Shown here: piece by piece, positions 45,111-57,341 of the stretch | Position numbering within the stretch: position 1 is the first letter of the stretch | Layout: every line of letters begins with the position of its first letter | Assembly (NCBI RefSeq): GCF_043290135.1 | Contig: NC_134707.1 | Location: forward strand, 84,586,447 to 84,650,446 | Direction: 5' to 3' | Source: Rhipicephalus microplus | Taxonomy: Eukaryota; Arthropoda; Arachnida; Ixodida; Ixodidae | Length of the DNA: 64,000 bases | Made by a program: the position numbers and the translations under genes | The notes under the pieces: generated by a model | The model's input: the letters and a program-made list of their open reading frames with translations, nothing else | Told to the model about the DNA's origin: nothing | Database searches by the model: none

Positions 45111-45959
45111 GCCGCCTGTCGCACGTGCCACAACTATAGGTGGATCGTGGCGTTGAAGTGTTGCACTCGGCTTTCCTCATTTTTTTCATCTTACGATGCA
45201 CGAGTTTGGAAAAATGAACTTTATTGTCCTTTAGCTGGCTGTCTCAGCTGCCACCGATGAATTAGCTAGCAGTACTGACCATCGTACCATGTGAGCGAGG
45301 AGCCCGAAGCTGCCTTCCCTTAGCTCTACAGCATTGTGGTCTCGAGTGTTTTTAATGTACACACCGCGGGGATGTATCCCGCGGCTGTCTGTCTTCTGCA
45401 CATGGTCAGCATCGCCGGCCAGGAATGCGGTCGTGAGGCCAGGCGATGTACATGACTGGGACCTGTGCATCTGCCTGCAGCCCAGCACCCTCGTGATTGC
45501 TGGTCGCAACCAGAAGACGTGTCGGCGCAAGTGATGGTTCATCGTGCCGACGGCAACGTTGCTGTTGCTGGACCAGCACTGAGGTGAAGTCGTCGAGCCG
45601 GACAGTGCAGCAGTGTCGACCAGTGGCGGTGCCGTGGTGCACCGACATTACGCAGGGACATGTGTTGTCATTTTTGTTACAGCTTGTGTAGCCGATTTCT
45701 TTTCTGTTTTTTTTTTCGGGATATGGTTCGAGTTAAGTTTGAAAGGATGCGGGGTTGCTATCGCCCCTGTAAAGTTGTTTGCAAACGAGAAATGTCAGTG
45801 AATGGCACCACGTGTCAGTGAAAACTCGGCAAACGAGAAATGTCAGTGAATTTTGATAACAGACCAGATTGCTATAGCTTGTGTGGCTCAGTCTTTGTAA
45901 AATGATCATTCGTAGGTTGTGCTTTCGTATCGTGTCTGAAGGATCAAAATCGAGTTGAA
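45111..45959. other. Unassigned DNA
   Basis: No gene recognised. GAGAAATGTCAGTGAAT-like words are repeated at about 45787 and 45836. Confidence 0.35.
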
Positions 45960-46252
45960 AACAGATACGAAGACAGGTACAGCAAACTAACCAAGCAAGG
46001 TAAACGTCACGACAAACGTTTCGTACGTTTCGCGCACAACCATTTCGGTAAACTCGCAATCTTTTGGGGCCAAGAAAGTAGGTAACCTTCAATTACGAAA
46101 AGCCGATATTGTTTGTGGCTGTACTCATCTACTACGACGGCTCCTTACTAAATCATAATGTGATGCCCTAATAGTGTCCTGTGATGACGCTTCCTGGTGG
46201 CAGTGAAGATTGGACGGCTACGTTCTGAGCCAGTTTGCGAGTTGGGTATAAG
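45960..46252. repeat. Dispersed repeat, related to 59808-60095
   Basis: Both copies share CACGACA, GTTTCGCGC/GAG, CTTTTGGGGCCAAGAAA-like, GGACGCTTC-like and GCCAGTTTGCGAGTTGG-like words in the same order. The family is unknown. Confidence 0.6.
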
Positions 46253-46365
46253 CCTCCTAAACTCGGCCTGGGGGCGCTGCACCACGCGGGCTTCGCTGCC
46301 TGTCTAGCAAAAACCGGTCGCTCAGTACCCCGCTTTCGCCTTCTGCTGGTGCTGTGTCAGCAGGT

Positions 46366-46426
46366 TCACGGCTGGGCTAGACTGCACCTGTGAAGCGCGC
46401 GCAGATGCAGTCTAGCCCGGCCGTGG
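46366..46426. repeat. 25-bp-arm hairpin
   Basis: Arms at 46366-46390 and 46402-46426 (core GGGCTAGACTGCA / TGCAGTCTAGCCC) pair with three mismatches around an 11-base loop. Confidence 0.8.
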
Positions 46427-46531
46427 CATGTTCACGCATTCCGCACGTGCTGTTGTCTGGCGACACTGCACGTGCAGCGTCACCTGCGACTAGCGTCAGA
46501 TTTACACCGCGTTTTAAACTCTGCCTTATTA

Positions 46532-47227
46532 GGGGCGAAGCTCTTTATACCGGCACCCGTTCGTCCCTCGTGGCCATAATAGTAGTGTGTAACATGTATC
46601 ACATTTTGACCTCCAAGGTGGTGCCGGTGAGAGATTTCTTCTGTGCGTTGTTGGCCAATAAAAGATAGTGCTCAATGTACATTCCAATGGCTGCTAAGGG
46701 GGAATGAGAGACAGGGGCATTCGGCTTTTAGATAACGCGCACGCTGCGAATTTTTATTGTTCAACAACGCACAGAAGACAAAAAAAGGTTGCTACGTTAT
46801 ACTCGCTGGGCATAACCTCCTAGGTTTTAGAAAGGTTTAGAGAGCGTTGGGTCGCAGTGCCATAGTTACAGTGAACTAGTATATACCATGAAATCGAGGT
46901 GGTTAAAGGTGGGAAGTAGACATGAAGCGCAAGCCGCAAGAAAGTGTGCGTGTGCCTCATATCATTCAGTCCTTGGAATGTCCGCTGAATGACCGTGCTT
47001 CTATATGAGGAATATATGATGAAAAGATGCGAGATTATAGTACTTGGAGTGTTGAATAGGTGGACGAACGGACGCACAGACAGATGCTTGGACGGACGCA
47101 ACGATGGCTGCACGGACGGATGGACGGACGCAGAAGCAGACGCACAGATGAACGTGCGGACGCACGAACAGACGCACCCATCGATGGACGGAAACAAGAA
47201 CGAATGAGCGGACGGATGCTTCACCCC
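46532..47227 (+). mobile_element. Non-autonomous TIR element with GGAC minisatellite, 696 bp
   Basis: It starts GGGGCGAAGCTC and ends GGATGCTTCACCCC, imperfect terminal inverted repeats. It splits unit sequence that is continuous elsewhere. The last 160 bases (47055-47215) are a degenerate array of GGACGGACGCA-like words. No transposase. Confidence 0.6.
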
Positions 47228-48084
47228 ACTATCCATCATTCACTCCTTGAATATGCTGCCTTTTTTTATTTCATGCATATGCAAGAAATGGTGTGGTGAG
47301 ATATTTTCCTCAGGCTTTCGTTTTTTTTCCCTAAGCCAAACGCAAATACGTGAGAAGAAGGCGCCAGCCTACGCGGCACACGCAGCACAGTCGCAGCGAA
47401 AGTGTGAAGAGCAACCTTTCAGAACTTTTGTCATACACTCTTTCGGTAATTGCTACAAGCACACTAGCAGGGTACCAACTATAGCGCAATAAATCATCAC
47501 AATTTTTGTGTGGTAGGGAGTCATCCACTGTACGGCATTCTTCGGAGAAGCATGGTACCCACTATACTTGCAAGGAATCTTGTCCAATTTATGTGCTGTG
47601 GCTGACAACGAGGAAAAACTATGCCTGAAGAGGTCATAGTGAGGTGGATAATTCGATGACCCACTGGTCACGCAATGCGCATCGTGTGATTCAGATATCA
47701 GCTGCTTTTGTGCTCTAAGACACTTGATTAGTTATACTATCGCGATTCCTTTCCCGACATGAAGCTCAATGCTCTTGTGTCCTTGGTGTTTCTCATTTAC
47801 CTATAAAAACAGAATATCGGTAGAATTCTTAATTTAAAAAAAGGCGATGAAACGTCAACCCTCTTCTTATATACCGGTCATTGGCAGAAAAAAGTGGTTT
47901 CCCGGACGAATGGGCAGCTGAAGTCAAAAGCCTCCATTGACATCGTGAGCATTAGCAGCGGCGCCGTGGGGGGCTGGGCAAGGCCTACAGTGTATTAGCA
48001 ACGCCCGTTTGCTTCAGCTATCCTTGTCAGTCTGCTGTTTGTTTACTATATCCTTCAGAAATGAGGGGTAGTTGACGGCAGTTT

Positions 48085-49190
48085 ACGATAGACTTTAGGA
48101 AAAAAGTTGTCGAGTATGCCGAAGCGCATGGTAGCTGCCAGGTTACGGTGCGGGAATTCGGTGTATCGGAGAAAAGTGTCTGATACTGGAGGAACGAAAA
48201 CCAGCGCATCAAATCTTACAACAACAACAAAAAAGCGTCGTTTCCTGGACAGACTGCAGTGCACCCCGAACTGGAAATGCTACTCACCGAATTCGTCCGG
48301 GAGCTGCGTGCGAGGTTGCCACCCGTAACAGCGGAGTGCATCCTCGTGAAAGCTCTGAAGATGGCGCGCGGCTCCGCGTTCACCAGACTGCAATTCAAGG
48401 GCTCGCCATAGTGTGTGCGTGTGTGTGCATATTTACGAAGTGGCAGGACTTTGCGCGGAGGGGCGTACTTGCGTGTGCCCGAAGATTTCGATAACAAGTT
48501 GGTCCAGTATCAGCGCTTCGTCATCGGGCATTGTCGACAGCGTTGCTACATGGGCAACGCTGACAGAACTCCGATCTGGTTCGATACGCCTTCAACCGCT
48601 AAGACAACCTATCAAGTGAAACTCTGGACAACGGGAATTCACGATTTACATTGATGCTCACGTGCACAGCCGATTGAAGAAAGCTGCCCCCTTATATCAT
48701 TTTCAAAAGAAAAGGTTAACCAAAAGAAGTTTTTCCCCGAGATGTTATCGTGACAGCGAACAAAAAAGTATTCTTGAAATAGTTCCTCATGCTTGAGTGG
48801 ATCCGGCTTGTGTCGAGTCGGTCGCCCAGTGTGCTCTTTCAGCAACCGAGCATGTTGGTGCTCAACTTATTTAGAGGCTACCTCACGACCGATTTAAACG
48901 GACCTCTTTCCGATGGCCAGAAGGGCCCTTCATGATCTCTAGGGGACTAACATCAATCCTCCAGCCTCTTCGACGTAGTGCTCAATAACGCCTTCACAGA
49001 TCGCGTGCGCGAGCTTTATACTGAGTGGATGCTGAGCGCATATGACGTCCACTTCTCGCGACTGTTTTTGGCTTGGTGTCGGCAGCTAGGAAATCTCTCC
49101 CGGAAGATATGCTGCGCAATTCCTTACGCAAATGCTGCATCAGCAACGGATTGGACGGAACGGAGGATGATCCACTCTGGGACGTAACTA
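48085..49190 (+). pseudogene. Tigger/pogo-like transposase, near full length but decayed (unit 8)
   Basis: This is the best copy of the unit's transposase. It reads TIDFRKKVVEYAEAHGSCQV, then FGVSEKSV, a TGA, YWRNENQRIK, HPELEMLLTEFV, EDFDNKLVQYQRFVIG and GNADRTPIWFDTPS (first catalytic Asp). It continues with SKEKVNQKKFFPEM, MLVLNLFRGYL (second site, Asn for Asp), ILQPL, DRVRELYTEWMLSAYDV, and in another frame NGLDGTEDDPLWD at the end. This order matches pogo/Tigger proteins: helix-turn-helix, then DDE core. Frameshifts and stops at several places make it inactive. It runs in the same direction as the small gene, about 0.8 kb upstream of it. Confidence 0.8.
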
Positions 49191-49794
49191 TACTGAGGAA
49201 GAGACGCTGCGGACTGAGGTTCGAACTAGTCTGACTGATAGCACTTTGTGGCTTTCTAGCGTTGAACTACATAATATTGGTGTGGAAATAGAAACAAACG
49301 TCACCACAGTGCCGGTGGTTGTGTCGCTTATTTATCAAGACAAGGGTGCGCCCCGATACTGTGCAATATTAAAAAAAATCATGGAATTTTTCTATACCAA
49401 ACATTTAAGCTCTAATAGCAGATGCAGTTTCTTAGTGAATGCACAGGCACTCAAAAAAAAGTGGCTGCCGACTCAGTTGAACAACCGAGTGCAATCGCCC
49501 ATTTATTTCGCCGATTTTAATTTTGTGAGGCAAGTGTATCGCTGTCGTGGCGTTTTCGAAGAGCTGATTCATGATGGACTCACTCGATTGTGTCCGGAAC
49601 TGCGGTATCGAGCGGTAAAAAACTCGCTAGCTAGAAAACTAGCGGTTTTGGGGTTGAAAGGAAGCGCGCTACACTGACGACGCCATTAAAAAGTCGCGTG
49701 GTGTCATTTCCTGCGTCACAGCGACTGAAGCGCCGGCCTCTCCAGTGGTTACCGTTGCGAGAACTCGTTTGGCCAACCAGCTGCTGTTCCGACA

Positions 49795-49890
49795 TCGAGA
49801 GTGGGGCTTATTGGTGGGCGCTGCCGGTGACGTCACTGTTTGAGTGAAAGGTGAGAAGGGACACAAGCTCAGCCTTCAGTCAGCTACTGG
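49795..49890 (+). promoter_or_regulatory. Putative promoter of copy H
   Basis: TTATTGGTGGGCGCTGCC is followed by CRE TGACGTCA (49828-49835) and CTTCAGTCAGCTAC (about 49874): the same trio as in units 1 and 2. Confidence 0.55.
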
Positions 49891-49976
49891 CTTCAGCATT
49901 GAAAGCTCGTGCGCTGAGTTCGAAACAAAAAAGGGAACGCTCCCCTGAGCACACGGTTCGGTTGACGGGCATTGTC

Positions 49977-50004
49977 ATGCCCGTCAACCGTGCCCCGAGC
50001 GTTA
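49977..50004 (+). pseudogene. Small acidic protein, copy H, first nine codons only
   Basis: The ATG begins MPVNRAPSV and ends where the Harbinger element begins. The continuation is not found on the far side of that element. Confidence 0.7.
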
Positions 50005-50054
50005 AGCCCCAACTCCACGCACGCGTTCGCGCGCGAGATTCCACGCGCTCACGC
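50005..50054 (+). repeat. Left TIR of the Harbinger element
   Basis: Starts AGCCCCAACTCCACGCACGC and is rich in CG dinucleotides. It matches the reverse complement of 57289-57338 with about four mismatches. Confidence 0.93.
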
Positions 50055-50224
50055 GCCTAGCGCTACCACATGACGGCCGGAGACGGCGCGCCAGGCGAAG
50101 CGCGCGCGTTCGGAAAGATCTGGCTATGCCAGATATTTTTACACGCGCCGGAAGTTGCTCCCTCGGCAGCAGCCAATCAAACGCCGCTGCCGCGGGCTTC
50201 CGCTCCTCCTGTCTCTCAGCCGCA

Positions 50225-52503
50225 ATGGCCGCCCTCTGCAAGTTGTCGGCGATGGCGGTCGATAACGAAGAACTAATCTCTTGTGTGACCAGCCGGACGT
50301 CCTTGTGGCTGGCCACGCACAAGGACCACAAGAATCGGCAAGTCAAAGATGCCCTGTGGAAAGAAGTGGGTCAAATAATGTATCCGGGGAAGGCCAGCAA
50401 AGGTACGTACGGCGCGTTTCCGCCGGCTTGACAGGTTGTGTTGATAGCAGTGGCTGATATTTCATTTCGTCTACGCAGAGTGTATCACTGCGGAGCAAAA
50501 GCGCTGGAAGTTTTTGCGGGACAAGTTCCGAAGGCTGTTCGTGCTAGCCCAGAAAAAAAAAGAAAAGCGGCATGGGCACGGAAGACGCCGACTCCGACAC
50601 CGAAGATGAGGGCGATGAAGGGAACCCGCCTGCCGACAGTCCAGTGCAGCCGGCTTCGTGGCCCTTTTACGAGCAGCTGGTGTTCCTGCGCGACACCATG
50701 ACCTTCCGAGAGTAAGTTTATTGACGCTTTTATTGGTATTACGAACTAGCGAAAGAGAAAAGCTCGCGTAGTTTTCGCGTTGAATAAAGTAGCTTGTGAT
50801 TGTGAGCCTTGCCGCTTTCGGGAATGCTGGCGAAAGTTGCTAATACGCCACAAAATTTTACACGAAACGCGACGAGTAAAGGTAAGAACGCACAAAGAGT
50901 GCTTCTTGCGTATGTGTATTTCTGTCCTGTACACACCAAATGTGCATACTTTTGCGCCGTGCCCCGCGTTCTCGCACCAGAATAGTCTTGATTATTGAAA
51001 ACTAAAAATTGCTTGCAACAGTACCAAAACCGCATCTGTAACGTGCGGTGTAATGCGAGGTTTAAACTAGGGATGCTGTAAAAGTGGAAACCTACAGTAA
51101 TTAAAACTTGCTTGATTATGTCACGCTGAAGCCAACAAAAGTGAGCATTTTATTGCTCACAGTGATTGGTGGGGCCGCTCATTAGAGAAGCAGTTTTGTC
51201 CAGATGCAGAAGTGATTCCCTTGCAGTTCTTGGAAGCATATAGAAATTCTACACTACTCAGATGTACAAGTGGTGCCAAAGGTGCCCAAACCCTGTTGCA
51301 TACAGTCATTATGCTGGACATCTTTCAGACAGCTGTAGAGGATGCAAACAGGGGGCAGATCTTGCACATACATTATGGGAATTGCTTCGAGCTATCTCTT
51401 AGAACCACATCATTGTTAGTGATGAGCAGTGGAAGACTGCTCCTCAGCTCAGATCCGGCAGATCAGCTATGGGACATTCAGTTAGCCGAAGACTCTACTA
51501 GGACCCAAAGGCACCTGGCTGATGCCTAGGATGGAAGGCTAGCCCTACTAAACTGGACAAAGAAATCTACTTTCCCTCTCCCTCCTTATAATGAAAAACA
51601 AAACAATTATAGTGTTCGCACACACTATGCTGTAGTGTAACAAGCATGCATTTATTAACAATGGGAATGTTGGCATGTTTGACGTTGCATTAACGATCGC
51701 CTGTGTAAACACACTAACTTGCTGAAAGGGTCTGCGGGCAGCCGCAAGTTAAAAAAGGAACTCAGAATGGCATGCGAGATCCATGAGGCGTTCTGTATAA
51801 CACAATGCAGCAATGAGTGTGCTAGTACACAAACTATGGTTGTAAGAAGCATACATTTATTAACAGTGGGAATATTTTGCCATCTTTCAGGGCAAACATT
51901 GACACTTTTTTACACACCTATACCCTAATACATACACCTTCATTTTTGCTATGCAGGACTTCTGGAAATTTCGAGTCCCAGAGGAGGCAAAGGAAGGAGG
52001 ATGTTCGACAGGTGGCACGGCAGGAGACCCCGGAAACCGTTTTTAGAGACATGTGTCCGAGCCAGTTTGACACCATCGAGTTAGATCAGACTGATGACCC
52101 CGCCGATCTCTATCCAGCGCCGGCGGTGTCAGTTGAGTGTAGTCCGTCGCTACTGGAACCAGGAATGTCATCCATTGAAGCGACGCAGTCAAGTGAGTCG
52201 GCACCATCACCGCTGGGAACTGCGTCACCGCTTGGGTTGGCGGCAACGTCACTGGAAAGCCAGGGGTCCAGCCTTGCCAGCATGTCTGTCATGCAGCCAC
52301 CCAAAAAAAGACAAAAGAAAGACGACAATGACAGTTTACTTGTAGAGCACCTTGGAAAACTTACATACAGTCTAGAGGACCAGGACGACCATCATTATTT
52401 TGCATTGTCGCTCGTGAAATCAATGAGAAAAGTAAAAGAGGAAGACCACTTGCGCATGCGCATGAAGATTCTGGAAGTGATCCGGCAATTTAACAGTAGC
52501 TGA
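50225..52503 (+). pseudogene. MADF-BESS domain protein of the Harbinger element, one-base frameshift
   Basis: Likely a DNA-binding accessory protein that helps recruit the transposase. Three exons can be drawn: 50225-50402, 50479-50711 and 51957-52503, each with GT...AG borders and matching phase. Exon 1 and early exon 2 form a MADF domain (EELISCVTSRTSLWLATHKD, KDALWKEVG, then ITAEQKRWKFLRDKFRR). A basic Lys run and an acidic stretch (EDADSDTEDEGDEG) follow. Exon 3 has a nuclear signal PPKKRQKK and ends in a BESS-like motif (DHHYFALSLVKSMRKV...MKILEVIRQF). An A9 tract (50553-50561) has one A too many for the frame; with eight the three exons total exactly 319 codons including the stop. That could be a real mutation or a homopolymer sequencing error. 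Confidence 0.82.
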
Positions 52504-52655
52504 AGTGTGGTGCTTCTTGTCCTTAGAGCTGACAAAGCGTGGGCATAGAGAATGAGGCATGTTGCATTATGAGGCATGGTGCAATATGAGTGGGCCAACA
52601 TTACATGGCTAAACATGATTCAGGGTGTCTTTGCTATTAAAGGAGAAGTTTACCT

Positions 52656-55600
52656 TCAGCAAAATGGGTGCAGCCCCTGCTCTTCCAAGCGCTTCAGGGC
52701 CCCTTGTTTGGAGACTCCGGGCTGGTGCCACTGCCACGTTACCTCTCCAGCGCTGCTGCAAAAGTAGGCCGAGAAAAGCGTCCTGGCATCCGCAGCATCT
52801 GCACTGAAGTTCCGTGACTGGGATCCCTGAAGCGAGAAATAGCAGGGGTCCACATACCCCTGCCCCGACGTCTGCTGGATGCCCTGCCTCCACCGTCCTG
52901 GAACCACATTTCCGAACCTGTCCTCTTGGTCGAGGATCTGGTCCGATTCCTCATTTAGGACCGCTAAGAAATTATGCAGTACACATGCTGCCTTCACTAC
53001 ATAATCCACATTCTTGGGGAGAAGCTGAATGGTGCGGAGCAGTATGCGCCACCTGGCCGCTGTGATGCCGAAGGCGTTTTCAACACACCTCCTGGTAAAA
53101 TGAAATAATAGTACAAAACAGGTTTTAGAAGCAGCCACCTTTCAAAGCCGATTCATTAGACTATTTTTGAAACTGCAGCTACAAGAATGGCAACGTAAAA
53201 TGGGCACAGTGCTCATAAGCTCGCGTTTGTTTAGAATAAAAGCCCTATGCTCTATAATTGTACATAAAGAAATATTTTGCGCTTATTTCTGTACGGCCTT
53301 TTAGAGAAGCAACGTGAACAGCTAATTCAAATCAGCATTTATGTTTGTAATGTAAGGTTAATCACAAGTCGCACAAGCTGCTACGCATGCCCTATTTTTC
53401 TGAGCTGGGTAAAGGACACTTGTTATTGAGATGGGGTCACAAACATTGTGCACGGTGCACACCTCAATTTGACTTGTGCTTGCGAGATCGTTTTCTCATA
53501 ATGATGGTTTGTACTAAGTGTGGTGAGCTTTTTATGTGCCCCTTCTGTTTTTAGATGTTTTTCCTCTGAACTGTTTTCGTTCAGCTGCTTTGTCCGCAAG
53601 TTAGAGCCACTGTTCTTGAGCTACGGGGTTGACTATATGCACTATATTGTGAAATTAGAGCCACTGTTTTTAAGCTATGTATTTTGTGTTCATTGTTTTT
53701 ATTTTTCTTCATCGATGTCTTGCTGCGAAGAGTGCATTAAACGTTATTTCAAGTGCTTTCTGTGTTTGTATAAAATTGAGTATGGCAGGCTCAGCATACC
53801 CAAAGAAAGTGCCTGATATCATACCGTGCTCGGCTTAGTCTGTAATTGAACACTCTTCGTTCATCTTCAAGGAGTCTAGCAGGGAAAGGGCGCATAAAGT
53901 CGCGCCGCAGCTGGAACGCTTCATCCCCGACGAAAGCTTACGGCGCCACCTTTGTGGTGCCTGGGAGCTGCCCCAGTGAGGGGATGTCAAGCTGCCCTTC
54001 CGTTAGGGCCTTCCCAAACTTCGTGTTCTTGAACACTCCGCCGTCACTCTGGCGGCCCTCTGCCCCAATATCGACCAGCACGAACTTCGAAGAGCTGTCG
54101 ACCCCGGCCATCAGCACAATGGAGAAAGTACCCTGCAGCAGTAGGCGTCAGACCAAACATTAGCACATGTAAAGTTGTATGTGTAGGTGGGACCTACAAT
54201 AATAAGCGATTACAAAGAAAAAGTATGACAAAATTTACAAAATCACCTATGCTGGCCACGCATTTATTTGTACCAGCTCATTGTGAAAAATTTCTGTCAT
54301 GCACAGTGATAATTTATTTAGCCATAAGGGCTCTGAAAAACACCTCTGTTGAAATTAAATTTCAAAGTAAACATCAAATCAAGCTGTCATAAGTACCTGC
54401 CGCAGCACTGGAAGAATACTGCATACATGAAGTATTCTGGAAAAACGACTTAGACCACGGGGCTGTATTCCTTCGTTTTGGCAAACTGCGAGCTCAGTCC
54501 CCTTCTCTGTCTCCCTCTCTTCCCTGATTTCTGGAGCCCATGTGCACCATTCAAAAGTGGTACATAAGAAAAAAAAAGTATAGCATTGCAGGGCAAGGCT
54601 CTGGACGTTGTCCAAGCATTTTAAATTAGAAGGTAATTTAAGAAAGGGGTGAAGAATTTTAGGCAACTTCCTGCATTACAGAGTTTGGAAGCTTACTGAA
54701 ATGAAAATAACTAAGACAACTTTTTATACCACAGCACTTAGCAACATTTCTTTTTTAATTGTCACAGTTACGCTACTGGCACCGCACCCCTACAAATGGG
54801 TGGTGCACATTGGCTGTCTATGTTGCCACCACACATTCTCCAGCAGACAAGGGCACACTACCCCTCCCGCATTAATGCTGTTCGTTTCAGTATACGTGCA
54901 TAAATGGCCAGAGTGACTTACCTTGTAATTGAAGAAGGCACTTCCAGATTTCGGCGGGCAGGTGATGGCGACGTGCTTCCCGTCAACAGCCCCCAAACAG
55001 TTTGGGAACTGCCAACGCCGGGTGAAGTCGCCAGCAATCTTGGCCCATTCAGCCTTGGTTGGTACCTGGAATAAATTGGAAACCAGGAACAAACTTGTAG
55101 GCCAAACAGACCTATTTTTAGCTAAATATTTTTGTGAGGTGGAATGTGAAAAAATGACATTCACTTTTCTCTTGTGCATGCTCTTAGGGCATGGATCCAC
55201 GGCATGGTGAACCAAATTTTGTACAAGGTGTAAGCTTCCAATCATGCTGAAGGCATGGTGTCACTTTTGTTGGCCAGTTGTACACGGTCAACGCAGTGCA
55301 TTTTACCACCCCATTTTTTATTTCGACAACAAAAAGGTGTGATTACTGCATTTTGAAAACCAGAGTAATCAAATAGACATAGTTCACCAGGCTTTCAAAG
55401 CCCATAGGGATATACTGTATTTGCTAATCACAATTGCCTTAGGCACTGTTAATAATAAAAAATTTTTCATTTAAACAGACTCTTCGAAGGAATTGTTTGT
55501 ACTGCAGATATGAAGTGTACCATTTACTGAAAGAAAATTTTATACAGGCTCTGACGTTACCCACCTTCATAAAGTGGTCCTTCAGGCGAGCCCAAATGGC

Positions 55601-56869
55601 TCTACAGGTCACGTGAATGCTTCTCCGGTCAGTTTCAATGCCGACACGGTAGGCGAGGGCCACGTTGCAGATGTCCAGCCCTGAAGCGAGGTAGCTGCAA
55701 CACAGAAAAAGTAATTTCTTCTCCGATTCACAATACATGGTCAGCACAACTGCAACAAAAGTGTTTGATAACATGCAAACTCTGAACAGGATTGCCTCTT
55801 TAGGTAACAAGCAAATGGCAATATTGCTTTCTGACACGAAGGGGCATCTATATTAAAAAAGTTTGAAGACTTGGCCAATGTGAGAAAGCATGAATGATTG
55901 CAACGCCCATTTCGCCATTTCACAATGCAAAAGCCATTTGTATAAGCTGACGTATGCATCTATGATCTGTTCACTGACATATTTATGTTCTTGCATCAGC
56001 ATCAGAAGGCAACCTGTACCAACCTCAAGGTTATTGCAAGCTTTTCGCCTGGCTCCAGGGGCTCTCGTATGAAGTGCTGCCGTGTCAAGTCCGCAGCAAC
56101 AAAGCCCAGCAACTTGTCGAACAGCGCGGGTGACATGCGGTAAAACTTAAAGAAAAACTGCTGGTCGCCTTCCCGCATTCGACGCATCTGTAGGGAGAAA
56201 GAAAGTGTACTGTCGAAGATGGACACTACCATTTTAGTTACTTGTACACCGGGTAAGCCAGCTCCAACGGGCTATGAAAAGGGTAGATAATTCATCATGC
56301 ATTTACAAGATGCACAGGTACTATCTTTAAGGGAGCTAGCTCATGTCGCAGCTACAAAATCTGGTGAATAAAATGGGGCATCTAGAGCACTCTGGAATTT
56401 TATTTTAATTTATACGAAGCGCATTAAACGTTTTCTTAGCGCGGCTCACATTGTTTAACCTCTTTTGCGTAAAAAGAAACACGCTAGCTGGGGGTTACAA
56501 GGCGGCGGAATGCTTCGCTCGCGCAAACAAAGCGCCGACAACAGACGAGAAGCGAGCGCTTACAACGTGTGCACCCCACTGTTGGTCATGACGCTATACA
56601 GCTTTCAGAAAACACAAACAAAAATTCCGTTGTGACTAACCAACTCAGCTAACCATGCCTACAATAATAGGGCTAAGCATTAATGCACTGCGAAATAGCA
56701 ACACGATACTCACGGCTGTGTGGTACAGGCCTTCCTGTTTTCACGCCAAGAAGACAGGCCGCACCCAGCAACGGTGCTCTCGTTGCCTTCGCTGCCGCCT
56801 TCTGACGATTGTCTTCGCTACTCGCGTAGCTAGCAGGAACAGATGGCTGCGAGTCAGCGTTGCGACCAT
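52656..56869 (-). pseudogene. HARBI1-like transposase of the Harbinger element, two nonsense codons
   Basis: This is the DDE nuclease that cuts and joins the element ends. Six exons on the minus strand join in phase, all with GT...AG borders: 56869-56714, 56187-56024, 55694-55565, 55065-54922, 54132-53825 and 53091-52656. They total 446 codons with the stop, normal for the family. Motifs: an Arg-rich N-terminus, FKFYRMSPALFDKLLGFV, YLASG, CRAIWARL, GAVDGKHV (first Asp), FVGDEAF (second Asp) and RRCVENAFGI with SRARR (Glu). Two in-frame stops occur: TGA at 56743-56741 and TAA at 53940-53938 (in VAP*AFVGDEAF). The gene ends 153 bases from the convergent MADF-BESS gene. Confidence 0.85.
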
Positions 56870-57288
56870 TTTCCCTCGATGAAGCAGGATAAACGGAAGC
56901 GGGCTTGAAAAGAGCGGTAAACAAAACCAGAGGAGGCGATGTCGAAACACTGCGCTACCGAGTAAACAAAACCGTCGACTTGGCTCGGATGCTCGGCTCG
57001 TGGCTAGGCTCGGCTGCTGTGTGTGTGTGTCAAGTCGTGTCGATAGTTTGCGTCGACAAGAAACAGTTTTTTCGGCGTCTCAAAATGAAAAAGAAATGTT
57101 TTTATGCGTTTTAGTAACTATTATGCGGCTTGTTAGTAGTGCGCATGTGTGTCTGTAGTCAGGCAGTTCTGGCCAGTGTGGTCTAGCGACATTGGGCTGC
57201 GCAAGTCGAGCGCGGGGCGGTGAGCGTTCGCGCGCCTCTCATGTGGTTGCTCGCCCTCCCCCTTCACAGGCGCCCCGAACGCATGAGC

Positions 57289-57338
57289 GCGCCAGCGCGT
57301 AGAATCTCGCGCGCGAACGCGTGCGTGGAGTTGGGGCC
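57289..57338 (-). repeat. Right TIR of the Harbinger element
   Basis: Ends GTGCGTGGAGTTGGGGCC, directly before TTA at 57339-57341. Confidence 0.93.
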
Positions 57339-57341
57339 TTA

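Larger units (their letters stand above)
46480..50004 (+). repeat. Repeat unit 8 (Tigger region, promoter and 5' end of gene H)
   Basis: It starts with ACTAGCGTCAGATTTACACC, is interrupted by a short TIR element (46532-47227), and continues with 47240-47980, collinear with 33060-33860. The Tigger remnant, promoter and first 28 bases of the gene follow. The Harbinger transposon begins at 50005. Confidence 0.75.
50005..57338. mobile_element. PIF/Harbinger DNA transposon, 7.3 kb, two genes
   Basis: The ends carry about 50-bp terminal inverted repeats, flanked on both sides by TTA (50002-50004 and 57339-57341). A 3-bp TTA/TAA-type duplication is the PIF/Harbinger signature. Inside are two spliced genes in convergent orientation: a MADF-BESS protein on the plus strand and a HARBI1-like transposase on the minus strand. 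This is the usual two-gene plan of autonomous Harbingers, where a Myb/SANT-type or MADF-type partner assists the nuclease. Both genes carry small lesions, so this copy may not be active as it stands. Confidence 0.88.

Noticed and set aside
46820..47239. 139-codon minus-strand frame rich in Ser/Val/His
   Set aside because: It is produced by the GGACGGACGCA minisatellite and lies inside the short TIR element.
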